Assembly: GCA_028274465.1 (NCBI GenBank)
Contig: CM051456.1
Coordinates: 70,046,753-70,110,752 of the forward strand
Reading direction: 5' to 3'
DNA: 64,000 bases
From: Plantago ovata
Taxonomy: Eukaryota; Streptophyta; Magnoliopsida; Lamiales; Plantaginaceae
In this document: positions 17,244 to 27,376 of the stretch, in pieces
How the letters are laid out: each line of letters opens with the position of its first letter
How positions within the stretch are numbered: the first letter of the stretch is position 1
The notes under the pieces: model-generated
Told to the model about the DNA's origin: nothing
Databases searched by the model: none
The model's input: the letters and a program-made list of their open reading frames with translations, nothing else
Translations under genes and position numbers: made by a program

Positions 17244-20200
17244 TTGCTCTTGATTGTGCAGACTTCAGCCACGGAGACAAACGATGCAATCTGGCACTTT
17301 GATAGTGGTTGTGGAAAACACATGACGGGCAACAAGAATAACCTTATAAACTATAGACGGTGGTCTAAAGGTCCAACAATAAGGTTTGCTGGTGGAGGCT
17401 CTGGTTCTACAAAAGGCTATGGTGACGTGAAGTTAGGATGCATAACCATTACTGGAGTTCTTTATGTCAAAAATCTTAAGTTTAACCTTTTCAGCATGAG
17501 TCAGTTTGCTGACAAAGGATACTTCATCAAAATCAAAAGTGATGAATGTAAACTTATAGATTTCGAGACTAAAAAGGTAATTATGATTGCAAGAAGATCA
17601 GGAGGCTTGTACACCTTAGATTGGTCCTCAGCAATCATTGAAAAATGCCTTGTCTCAGATCACGATTGCCTTGCTGAAAAAGCATGGTTATGGCATAAAC
17701 GAACAAGTCATCTAAACTTCAAGACGCTGAATAAGCTGTCTAAAAGGCACTTGTAGTTGGATTACCTAAGGTTACTTTTAAGAAGGATGGTGTTTGCAAT
17801 GCATGTCAGCAAGGAAAGCAATCCAAATCTTCTTTCAAGAAAAAGGCAGTACCGTCAACTACAAAACCTTTACAACTCTTGCACATGGACTTGTTTGAAT
17901 CTTCTTCAACAAGCTATGTTGGTAAGAAGTATGGTCTGGTCGTGGTGGATGACTATTCAAGATTCACTTGGGTAGTATTCATCAAGCACAAATCTGAAAC
18001 CAGGACTGAAATACCTAACTTGCTGAATAAGCTTGAAGTCATGAAAAATGACAAGGTAAAAGTCATAAGGACAGACCATGGTACTGACTTTGTAAACCAG
18101 TACATAACTGAATATTGTACCTCAAAAGGTATACAACATCAGTTATCCTCAGTAAGAACACCACAGCAAAACGGTGTTGCTGAACGGATGAATCGTACCC
18201 TAAAGAGGGCGCAAGAACAATGCTTGCTGACACTGAAATAAGTGAGGATTACTGGGTTGAAGCGATTAATACTGCTTGTTACACTCAAAACAGATGTTTG
18301 ATTACTAAGGAATACAACAAAACTCCTTATAAATTGTTTGTTGGAAGACCTCCTAATATCACTCATCTAAGAGTATTTGGTTGCAAGTGTTTCGTTCTTA
18401 ATAATGGTAGAGAATACCTAAGAACATTTCAACCAAAGGCAGACGAAGCGATATTTCTCGGTTACTCCTTGCATAGTAAAGCTTATAGAGTTTACAACAA
18501 AAGGCACAAAAGATCGAAGAATCAGTGCATGTTGTATTCTATGAAAAGACACAAGGAGTGCCTGCTGAAGAAGAAATATCAGAATGTATGAAAAAGTTAA
18601 TCATACATGAGCAAAGAACTGAATCTGATGCTAGGCAAATCAAGTCAATTGAACTAAATGATGATTCTGACAATGACTCTCCTCCCCCAAGTCATGACAA
18701 GAAAAATATAGTTCACGACAAAGAATTTCCAGCAAAAGACGCAGTTGCTCCGGAAGTTGCTGAAACTACGCAACCTCCAGTGCCTGCTGATGAACTACCA
18801 CAATCAATCAATGCTGAACAAGCAGTTGCTGATGAACCAATCTCAGCAGAGACACAAAATCCCAGTAGTACTGAACAAGTACATACTGAAGAGTCACATA
18901 CTGATGAGCAAACATATCCTGATTCAACAAGCAGAAAACCTGTTAATAAATGGATTAGAGATCATCCCTCTACGGATATGATTGGCGATATTAATAAACG
19001 CCAAGTGAATAGATCCAAAGCTACTCATGGACTTGCTGAAGAAACAACTGTCGTAGAAGTAGAATCATTGTTCTCTTGCTTTGTTTCAGAAATTGAACCT
19101 AAAACCATAGAAGAAGCTTTAAAGCATTCTGAATGGATAAAGGCAATGCAAGAAGAACTGGATCAATTCGAAAGGAACAAAGTCTGGAAACTTGTACCAC
19201 TTGCTGAAGGCAAGAAAGCTATTGGTACAAAGTGGGTGTTCATAAACAAGCTGAGTGAGTCTGGTGAAGTAACAAGAAATAAAGCACGTTTAGTTGCTCA
19301 AGGTTACTGTCAGACTGAAGGATTGGACTATGATGAGTCTTATGCACCAGTTGCAAGATTGGATGCAATTAGGCTTTTCTTGGCCTTTGCTGCTCACAAT
19401 GACTTCATTGTTTACCAAATGGATGTTAAAAGTGCATTCTTGAATGGTGAACTTGCTGAAGAAGTCTACTTAGAACAACCCCCTGGCTTTGAACTTCCCT
19501 CAGAAATCAAGATGGTATACAAGCTTCAGAAAGCTGTATATGGTCTAAAGCAAGCACCAAGAGCATGGTATGATACCTTGGCTAAGTTCTTGCTGGAAAA
19601 TGATTTCAAGAAAGGTGAAGTTGACAAAACCTTATTTACCATGAACCATGATGGTAAAATACTCTTAGTTCAAATTTATGTGGATGACATAATTTTTGGA
19701 TCTAAGGACAAGCAACTTTGTGATGATTTTGCCAAACTCATGACAAACAAGTTTGAAATGAGTATGATGGGAAAATTGAATTATTTCCTAGGATTGCAAG
19801 TCAAACAACTCAAAGATGGAATATTCATTAATCAAGCAAAGTATGCGAAAGAAATGCTCATAAAGTTTAGGATCAAAGAGGAAGAGAAACCTGAAAAGAT
19901 CCCTATGAGTGTTGGTACCAAATTGGTCTATACTAAAGAAGATAAAAGTGTTGAAGAACACAAATATAGGAAGCTCATTGGTTCCTTGTTGTACTTAACA
20001 GCAAGTAGACCTGACATTCAGTATGCTGTTTGTGTGTGTGCAAGATTCCAATCTGATCCAAGAATCACACTACAAAAAGGCAATCAAGATACTGAAATAT
20101 GTCAAAGGTACAGTCAATGTTGGATTATGGTATCCTAAAGATTCTGGACTAGAATTGGTTGGTTATTCTGATGCTGATCATGGGGGATCAACTCTTGATA

Positions 20201-20622
20201 GAAAAGTACCTCTGGAACTTGTCAGTTTTTGGGTACTAGATTAATATCATGGTTCAGCAAGAAGCAAACCTGTGCTGCCAATTCATCCACTGAATCTGAA
20301 TACATTGCAGCTTGTTGTTGCACAGCTCAAATCCTATGGATTCAGCAACAATTAAGAGATTATGGTATTTCTGCAAAGAAAACACCAATCTCTTGTGATA
20401 ATACAAGTGCTATTGCTATCACGCAAATCCTAAGTGTCACTCAAGGACTAAGCACATTGATATTAGACATCATTTCATTAGAGATCATGTAGAAAAAGAG
20501 ATATTGAGGTTGTGAAAGTAGGCACTGATGATCAACTTGCTGACATCTTTACCAAGCCCCTACCAGATAATAGGTTCGCAATGCTAAGGTATAACCTTGG
20601 ATTGAATGAACTACCTCAATAA
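17244..20622 (+). pseudogene. Sire-1 pol remnant (protease, integrase, RT, RNase H)
   Basis: Domains in copia order: aspartic protease with FDSGCGKHMTG (about 17297-17330); gag-pre-integrase/zinc region LWHKRTSHLNF; integrase core with VVDDYSRFTWV, IRTDHGTDF and NGVAER (about 17930-18190); reverse transcriptase with [17 protein letters not shown] and [10 protein letters not shown] (about 19110-19800); RNase H with GYSDADHGG and STESEYIA, ending QLADIFTKPL (about 20155-20560). The gag and pol frames are separate at the same conserved boundary in all copies. It would copy and integrate element cDNA. Broken in several places; a fossil. Confidence 0.88.
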
Positions 20623-20640
20623 AGGATACATTTGGAAGAA

Positions 20641-20997
20641 TGCTGAAACAGGTATTCAACAAGTCAAAGTATTCTTACTTAAAAGCTCCGTCTACTAATT
20701 TCTTCTAGGAAATGATAGGTCACTACATGTTTGCTGAAACAGGCATTCAGCAAGTAATTCCTTCAAAACGGGTATTTGTTAGGAAACTTGATCACTTGCT
20801 GAGACAGGCACTCAGTAAGAGAAAAACCTTAAGGATTGCTGAAACGGGCATTCAGACAATCAAAGATACTGAAACAGGTATTCAAGTATCAAGGGAATAT
20901 TCTGAGACGGGAACTCAGAAAAAGAGAAAAACTCATTTCTCAGATTTTACCAAAGGATATCTCAAGTACAAAAGAATTTACTGATACGGGAATCAGA
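20641..20997 (+). other. Sire-1 post-pol hairpin array (about seven units)
   Basis: Units follow the form stem, 6-7-base loop ACRGGYA or ACGGGAA, stem. At 20731-20753 TTGCTGAA / ACAGGCA / TTCAGCAA is a perfect 8-bp stem. At 20796-20818 the arms are TTGCTGAG and CTCAGTAA. At 20901-20919 they are TCTGAG and CTCAGA. At 20981-20996 they are CTGAT and ATCAG. Others lie at 20641, 20836 and 20868. Stem changes compensate. The array starts about 20 bases after the pol stop. Confidence 0.75.
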
Positions 20998-21250
20998 AAT
21001 ATCTTTTAACTTAAGAAAATATGAGATATCTAAGTAAGGGGGAACTTTCAGCAAGTATCTAGGTTTTATGCAAACTCGCTGAAAAGATTCTTGTCTATTT
21101 CAGCAAGCAATCTAATCCTTAAAACTCGGTAAAATCAATTTGTGACGTTAATCGGCACAGATAAACTCGTAATAATCATGACATGAAATTACAATCGTGG
21201 CCATTGATTAAAAGGAGTTACTAATCTAACGGTTAATAAAAACAAAGAGA
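20998..21250 (+). other. Sire-1 spacer toward ORF3, cut by gap
   Basis: No gene. It matches, in opposite orientation, the Sire-4 spacer near 56031-56280, so ORF3 would be expected next but the assembly gap intervenes. Confidence 0.7.
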
Positions 21251-21350
21251 NNNNNNNNNNNNNNNNNNNNNNNNNNNNNNNNNNNNNNNNNNNNNNNNNN
21301 NNNNNNNNNNNNNNNNNNNNNNNNNNNNNNNNNNNNNNNNNNNNNNNNNN
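21251..21350. other. Assembly gap (100 N)
   Basis: Exactly 100 N, a conventional unknown-size gap. Its left side is Sire-1 spacer (plus) and its right side is an Athila-like LTR end. Confidence 0.99.
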
Positions 21351-21401
21351 TGACTAAAACAAATTTATTTGATTGTTCGAGTTTGACAATCTCGTTCATC
21401 A
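21351..21401 (+). repeat. Athila-like LTR end
   Basis: AAACAAATTTATTTGATTG... CTCGTTCATCA matches the last 50 bases of the Ath-1 LTRs. It joins Sire-2 ORF3 sequence at 21402, so an Ath-1-family copy inserted into Sire-2, mostly hidden by the gap. Confidence 0.85.
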
Positions 21402-24400
21402 AATTACCCACAAGTGCATGCCCAATTTCTAGGATGTAGAAGTTGAGTGTCTGAAATACCCTTGTTGGCATGAATCTTCCTTAACCAGAGAAGATCTTCT
21501 TCATGATCCTTAGCAGTGAGATAAAGATACTCATAAGGACTCAAGCCATACTTCTTCTTGAACTTCTTGGTTAGAGTGTCTCTGTAGTAAGCAACATCTA
21601 CCGGCTTGATTAAATCAGGCTCTTGTTTTAGCTTCTTGCTGATAGAAGTTCTTCTTACCAAGATTTCTAAGTTCAGCCATTTCGGAGCAATGTTCCTTGG
21701 GTAGGGAGGAGGATCCCTTTCTTTTCTTGAAACTTTTAATTCAATCCAAGTGTACATTTGATTCATTACAGCAGTTGGAAAGAAATCATTGGCCAAAAGA
21801 TCTTCCAGCTTTATGATCCAGCAACCATGTAGGTTTCTGATCATATTCTGAGTGGTTTCCTCATTGCTGGTCTTTGTATAATCAATGTCAGTGCCAATTG
21901 CAATGTTAGCAAGCCTTCTTTCTTCCTGTCTTTGCTTTCTTCTTATGACTTAGCATTTTCATGATCTTTTGTTATAGATCTGGAGTCAGAAAAGAAGTGT
22001 TTGGATTGGCCAGATAGAGTTAAGGCAGAAATAGGCTTAGCTCTTATAGCTTGAGCTATTGTTTGTTCATCATCATTATCTTCATCTTCATTCAGATCTT
22101 GATGACTTTCAGTGCGACAGAATTCTTGAGTTTCAGCAGAAGTTCTTCTCTTTTTTGGATTTGGTGAACTTCTCTCAGAATCTGTTTCAGCTATTTTCTT
22201 AGAACTTTGCTCTGTTTCAGCAAGAGGTTCTCTGGGAGGTGGTCCAGGCAGCTTTAATAGCGCTTCAGCAGAAGAGGGATTGGTTGATCTGTCTCTTGAA
22301 GACTTTCTTTTTCTATCTTCCCCCTTAGACATGGATTGCATCATAGGTCTGATGTGTAGAGAGAAAAACTCATTGCAATTTTCTGCAAGAGTGTTTAGGC
22401 TGTTGTATTTCAGAATCATGTCATGTGGTTCTGTGGTTAGCTTAGACAATTCTTCCTTAATAAAAGCCAGATTCTCCTCATGTCTGCGCTCATTGTTGAA
22501 TTTTTCTTCTAGCATAGCTTGAGCCTTTGTCAATGCGCTTTTAGCAAGCTTGAGTGCTTGACTGACATCTTCTTCATAGCTTTTGTGGTGTAGACTGATG
22601 TCTTTCCGAGCTATGGTAAGTGTAGTAGTGCGTCTTAGCATAGTAGTCAGTATTTTGCCAATGTCAAGCGGACTCTCAGCAAGCAAGGCATCATCCTCTT
22701 CTTGGCATGCTTTGTGAACCGCCATTAGTGCCTTTATTCTAGGAGTAAACTCCACAACGTTTGGGAACGACACTAGAGAGGGAGTAAGTGAATGAGCTTC
22801 GATTTCAATTGCGAACTGATCATCATTTCTCAGCAAACGACTTCTCTCAGCATCTCCTTCATCAGTTAAGAGAGATGGTGGAGGAATTTCTACCACTATG
22901 GGTTCAGCTTTCTTTGTCTTTTCTTCTTCATTTGCTGAGAATTTAGATAGATCTTCTTCTTCATCAGATTCGTCAAGGCCAGCAACCTTGATTCCCAAAT
23001 CTTTAGCTTCAGACACTTCTGGTTGAGTGGTTGCTGAGGGCAACTCTTTGGACTCAACGACTGGAGTTTCACCAGTAGTAAGTGGAAGGGAGGAGACTTC
23101 CGTGTTGTCCACTCCTGAAGATTGAGCAATATCTAGATTCTTTGTATGTCTGTCATGAATCTGTAGAGTATTCTATAAAGCTCTTTTATAATCTTCATCC
23201 ATTTCTTCTTCTTCTCCAAGGTTTGGATCAGTGACCTTAGCTTCGAGTAATGCTAACTCGGCATCAGAAAGCTTAGCTTTACCTTTGTGCATTTCAGCAC
23301 GCTTTCTGGCGTATTCTTCTTCAGTTTCAGCAACTTGTTCAGTTGCTGGAGTACTTGTCTCAGCAGGAGTAGGAGTAGATTCTTGTTGCTGACTGGGAGT
23401 TTGATCAGCTTGTTGATTCTCAGTGTTTTGATTTTTCAATTTCAGCAACTGTCATTTTCACTCCGCCAGCATCACGACTAGGACCTTGATTATCATCATC
23501 ATCGTCCTTGTTGTCCTTAGAATCTTTTGGCTTCATCATCACTTGTGTCTTTAAGGATATTTTCATCCTCTTCTTCTTCATCGTCCGTCAGTATGACTAA
23601 CTCAAGATGTTTGTACATTGCAACACTTGTAACTTCCTCTTCTTCATTGATTTTGTGGGGATCAGCGAACACGGGTACAAAGGAACCCTTGAGCATCACA
23701 ACTTGTTCAGGTGGAGAGGCACTCTTGAACTTTTCTTTCATATTCTCTCTGATTGTAGCAATCAGATTTGAACTCATTTGCTGAGAATATGATAGTTCTT
23801 TTGGAAGTATTGAGTGTACAAACGTCTCAAGTTTGAGTTGAGAATTTCTCTTCTTCTCATTGGACAGATGGATGTGAAGATGTGAAAAGTCCATCCTTCT
23901 ACACCTTTGCCAGTTGCTGACAGATTTAGCAACTCTGGTCAAAGTGTTCTTTTTGAAGTTTGAGTATAGTTCATCAGAACTAACTTCAAGAGCTTCCGTG
24001 ATGTAAACCACTTCAGCATTCTCCTTTTGAGCCTGAATAAGAGTAAAGTTAATTTCAGGAATGTTTTGGAAAATAGTTTTAGAGTCTAAAACTGTAACAT
24101 GATTTACCTGCTGACTTTCAGCAACCTCATGTTGCACACTGAGTTGTGCGGGTACTATTTCCAATTCCTCAGTAGCTGTGGCAGCATCCTTGAATTGTTC
24201 ATCCTGAAATAACTTAATATTAGATACAAGTACTAAGTTGTAAAACTTAGTAGATTTACCAAAATGTTCATCTACCTGCTGAACAGGAGTTGTGGATTCT
24301 GGTGCAGAAGTTTAAGCAATCTTCTGACTTGTATCTTGAGAAGTCTGTAAAGAAATAATTATATTTGCTAAAGATAAAGTTTCAGATAGTGAAGTTTTGC

Positions 24401-26402
24401 TTATATCTGAGTTAACTACCTGCTGAAGAAGGGCAGGTGGTGACTAAGTCCTTTCAGCATTCATAACATCTTCATTATCTGGGACTTGTTCTTCAGCGGA
24501 CTTCTTCTATTGCTCTAATTGAGAAGGCTGTGCAGATTCAACAATCTCCATTGTCTCTGAATTGACAAGTTGAGCAGAGACATCTTGACCTCTAAGTTCA
24601 CTACTTGTCATCAATCTCCAAGTCCATTTGCTAGCTTAGGTCAGTCAACACCAGTTGGACTTTGTCAATAGAAGTTATCGGTGAACTCGGTCTAATATTC
24701 TCAGCATCATGAGATGCGTCGTCGAATACTGTCTCTTGTTGTGTTTCAGCAACCTCAGGGACTTAAACCATTGCAGTCTCAGCAATTGGTTCTTCAGCAA
24801 TTTCTCAGACTGGACTAGTTGCTATTTCAGCAACTGTCTCTTCTGTGACACTTTCAGCAAGTGCAGCTTTTCTCAAATCTGCAGCAATGTCACTTGCTGG
24901 TTCCAGAGTATTGTCATCGAGATTATCTACTATGTAGATATCTTCTAATAGATCTAAGGCAGGATTTTCATTTCCACTGCCATGTGGTCTTGCTTCAGCA
25001 GATGAATCCAAGTTAATTGGATTGCTGAAGGCTTCTGCAAACACTTCAGCAACATCTACTACAGTGGCTTGCGTTTTAGCAACCACTGGAACATCGTCAT
25101 CCTGAATGACATGGACAATTGGAACGGACTTACGTGCCGTTGTTTTCTTTCTTGGGAAGGTCTTTGTCCGTGCCTTCTTAGGAATAGGATCAGCTGATGA
25201 AGCTGCAGTTTGAGTGTCATCATCAGCTTTCCTCTTTTTCTTGGATCTCTTGCTGGGTGCAGTAGTGTCAGCAACCGCAGCAGTATCAACAGTAACATCT
25301 GCAACTGTTGCATTCTCAACAACAGTTGCAGCTGTTGTATATCTAGGTTGCTGATCAGTTTCTGCAACACTTGCAGCTGTTGCATTCATAGACTGGTTAT
25401 CAGTCTCAGCAACATTTGCAGCTGTTGGTTTCTTTGAGTTCTTGTCAGCAACCTTAGGTCCATTCAGCTTGTAAAAAGCTAGCTCTTCCCACATTGCATA
25501 ATGATTTCTTAATTGGCAATGGGTTTCTTAGCTGAATCCGGAAATGTTCAAGGATGTAGCATATTTTCAATCCATACATCACTAGAAACCAAGGTGAGGC
25601 TGAGTTGTCTTCAACCTTGACCCTGAACTTTGTAACACAATCAACAAGCATGTTGAAAATGTACTTAGCCTAGTTGATTTCAGTTTTGTTCTCATAGATA
25701 TGCATCAGCAAAGGCCACCTTCTCAGGCCTACTTGGTCAATCCCTCCAACTTGGGAGTCTAGGACTTTGATGAGTAGCAGAGCTACTAGACCAAGTGAAT
25801 GGAAAAGATGCTTCCTTTTTACGTGCTTAGTCCATGTCACGGGAGCAATCTCGCCTTTCTTCATCCTTTCATTTATGACATCACTGTAGAAGGCTTCAAT
25901 TTGTTCATCAGTGGCAGTGATGTCATCTTCAGTTCCAGTAGTTGGAATCTGAAAGATGTTTGCTAAATCAATCCATTTCAGGATGATTTGCACTCCTTGA
26001 ACTGTGGTAGAAATCACTTTTTCAGTGACTCCTTGTCCATCAGTAAGGGTTTGGACTTCTGCATTATTGTAGAATTCCATGGTGTCCAGCATGCTCACTT
26101 TCTTAGTGCGAGCAGTAATGAAGAAAAGTAGGCCTTGTTGATTTATGTAATTCAACGCTTCTACGTTTTCTTCGTCCAGTTCTTGTTCATAGAAGTATCT
26201 AATGTACTTCTCTTTGGCATTGCATCATCTACTCACACTTTGCAGTGTCGAGATATGCAGGAGGCATGGGTCTTTCAGTGATTCTGTTGTTAGCCAACAC
26301 GAATTGCACCGTGTTTTTCACCGGAGTAGGAGCAGTGCTTTTTCCAACACTGTCTGCCTTTGAGGATTTTGAGGTCTTAGAAGATTGTCTCTTGGGAGCC
26401 AT
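21402..26402 (-). pseudogene. Sire-2 ORF3 remnant (large post-pol reading frame)
   Basis: On the minus strand the frame starts at 26402 with MAPKRQSSKTSKS-like sequence. The first third holds a conserved block (SMLDTMEFYNNAEVQ, TVQGVQIILKWIDLANIFQIP, VGGIDQVGLRRWPLLMHI) that loosely recalls the so-called plant transposon protein domain of other plant retroelements. The middle is Ala/Glu/Thr-rich with many VAET words and is likely disordered. It includes a basic KKARTKTFPRKKTTARKS patch. The C-terminal block (NLHGCWIIKLEDLLANDFFP, YEYLYLTAKDHEEDLLWLRKIH) is conserved with Sire-4. I see no signal peptide or membrane span. Function unknown. Broken several times and cut on the left by an Athila-like LTR. 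Confidence 0.7.
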
Positions 26403-27376
26403 CTCTTATATAGTAGTTTGAGGGTTGAGAGTTGTACGAAAGAAAGATTTTTCTTTTTGACCGGAGGTACAGTAATTCAGAGCACAGGCTAGAAAAATTT
26501 GCAGAGAAAGGAAATGTGAGTTAAAGAATTTTGTCTTTCTCTAACTCTTCATTTATATAGTATCTCTGTTATGTGAGAAGCTCAATGGTTTTGAGTTCTC
26601 AGCAAGGGTAAAACAAAGATTCATTGAGTTAGTGGAGCCTTTGCATTAAATGCATAGTGGACCACTAACATAAAATCGTCAGAGCATACTTTCTCTTTGT
26701 AATATCAACCGTTGGATCATCTAAAATCAATGGCCACGATTAAATTTCATGTCATGATTTACAGCGAGTTTATCTGTGCCATGATTAACGTCACAAATTG
26801 ATTTTACCTTGATTCACGGGATTTGATCTCTTTTACTCCAACGCTATTTGCTTGCTGAAGTAAATAAGAATCTTTTCAGTGATTTTATTCAATCTGACTT
26901 TAGCACTTACCTTTTTAAGTAACAAGCCTTGTATTTGCTGAAAGTTCCCCCTTAATCAAATATCTCATCTTTCTTTAGGGTAAAAGATATTTCTGAGTTC
27001 CCATCTCAGCAAATTCTTTATATTGAGATATCCTTAGGTAAAATCTGAGAAGTATTTTGCTCTTTGCTGAGTTCCCGTCTCATATGTTTTCTTTTGATAC
27101 TTGAATACTTGATTCAATATCCTTGATTGTCTGAATGCCAGTTTCAGCAATCTTTGAAATCTTCTTACTGAGTTCCCGTCTCAGCGAATGATCAAGTTTC
27201 CTAACAAATACCCGATTTGAAGGAATTACTTGCTGAATTCCTATTTCAGCAAACATATAGTGTACGGTCATCTCCTCTTAGAGAAGTCAATGGAAAGGGA
27301 CTTTTCAAGGAATACTTTTAAGCAATCATTGGCTTGCTGAATGCATGTTTCAGAAATCCACCAAATGTATCTCTTT
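26403..27376 (-). other. Sire-2 pol-to-ORF3 spacer with hairpin array
   Basis: No gene. Hairpins lie at 27131-27147 (CTGAA/TTCAG), 27168-27184 (CTGAG/CTCAG) and 27230-27252 (a perfect TTGCTGAA/TTCAGCAA stem with loop TTCCTAT). Weaker ones lie near 26993, 27066 and 27333. The spacer between the array and the ORF3 start is AT-rich. Confidence 0.72.

Larger units (their letters stand above)
13136..21250 (+). mobile_element. Sire-1: sirevirus-type Ty1/copia element, 5' part, broken
   Basis: LTR, Met-type primer site, gag, pol in copia order and the post-pol hairpin spacer are present. The element then runs into the assembly gap, so ORF3 and the 3' LTR are not seen. Coding regions carry several breaks (roughly six to eight). 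The assignment to the sirevirus lineage rests on the coiled-coil gag extension, the copia domain order and the family's large extra frame after pol (seen in Sire-2 and Sire-4). Confidence 0.8.

Noticed and set aside
22280-22522. Open frames antisense to ORF3 and gag (for example 22280-22522, 42150-42419, 61603-61809)
   Set aside because: Shadows of the coding strand, Ser/Leu/Phe-rich from Glu/Lys-rich sense codons, with no independent support.
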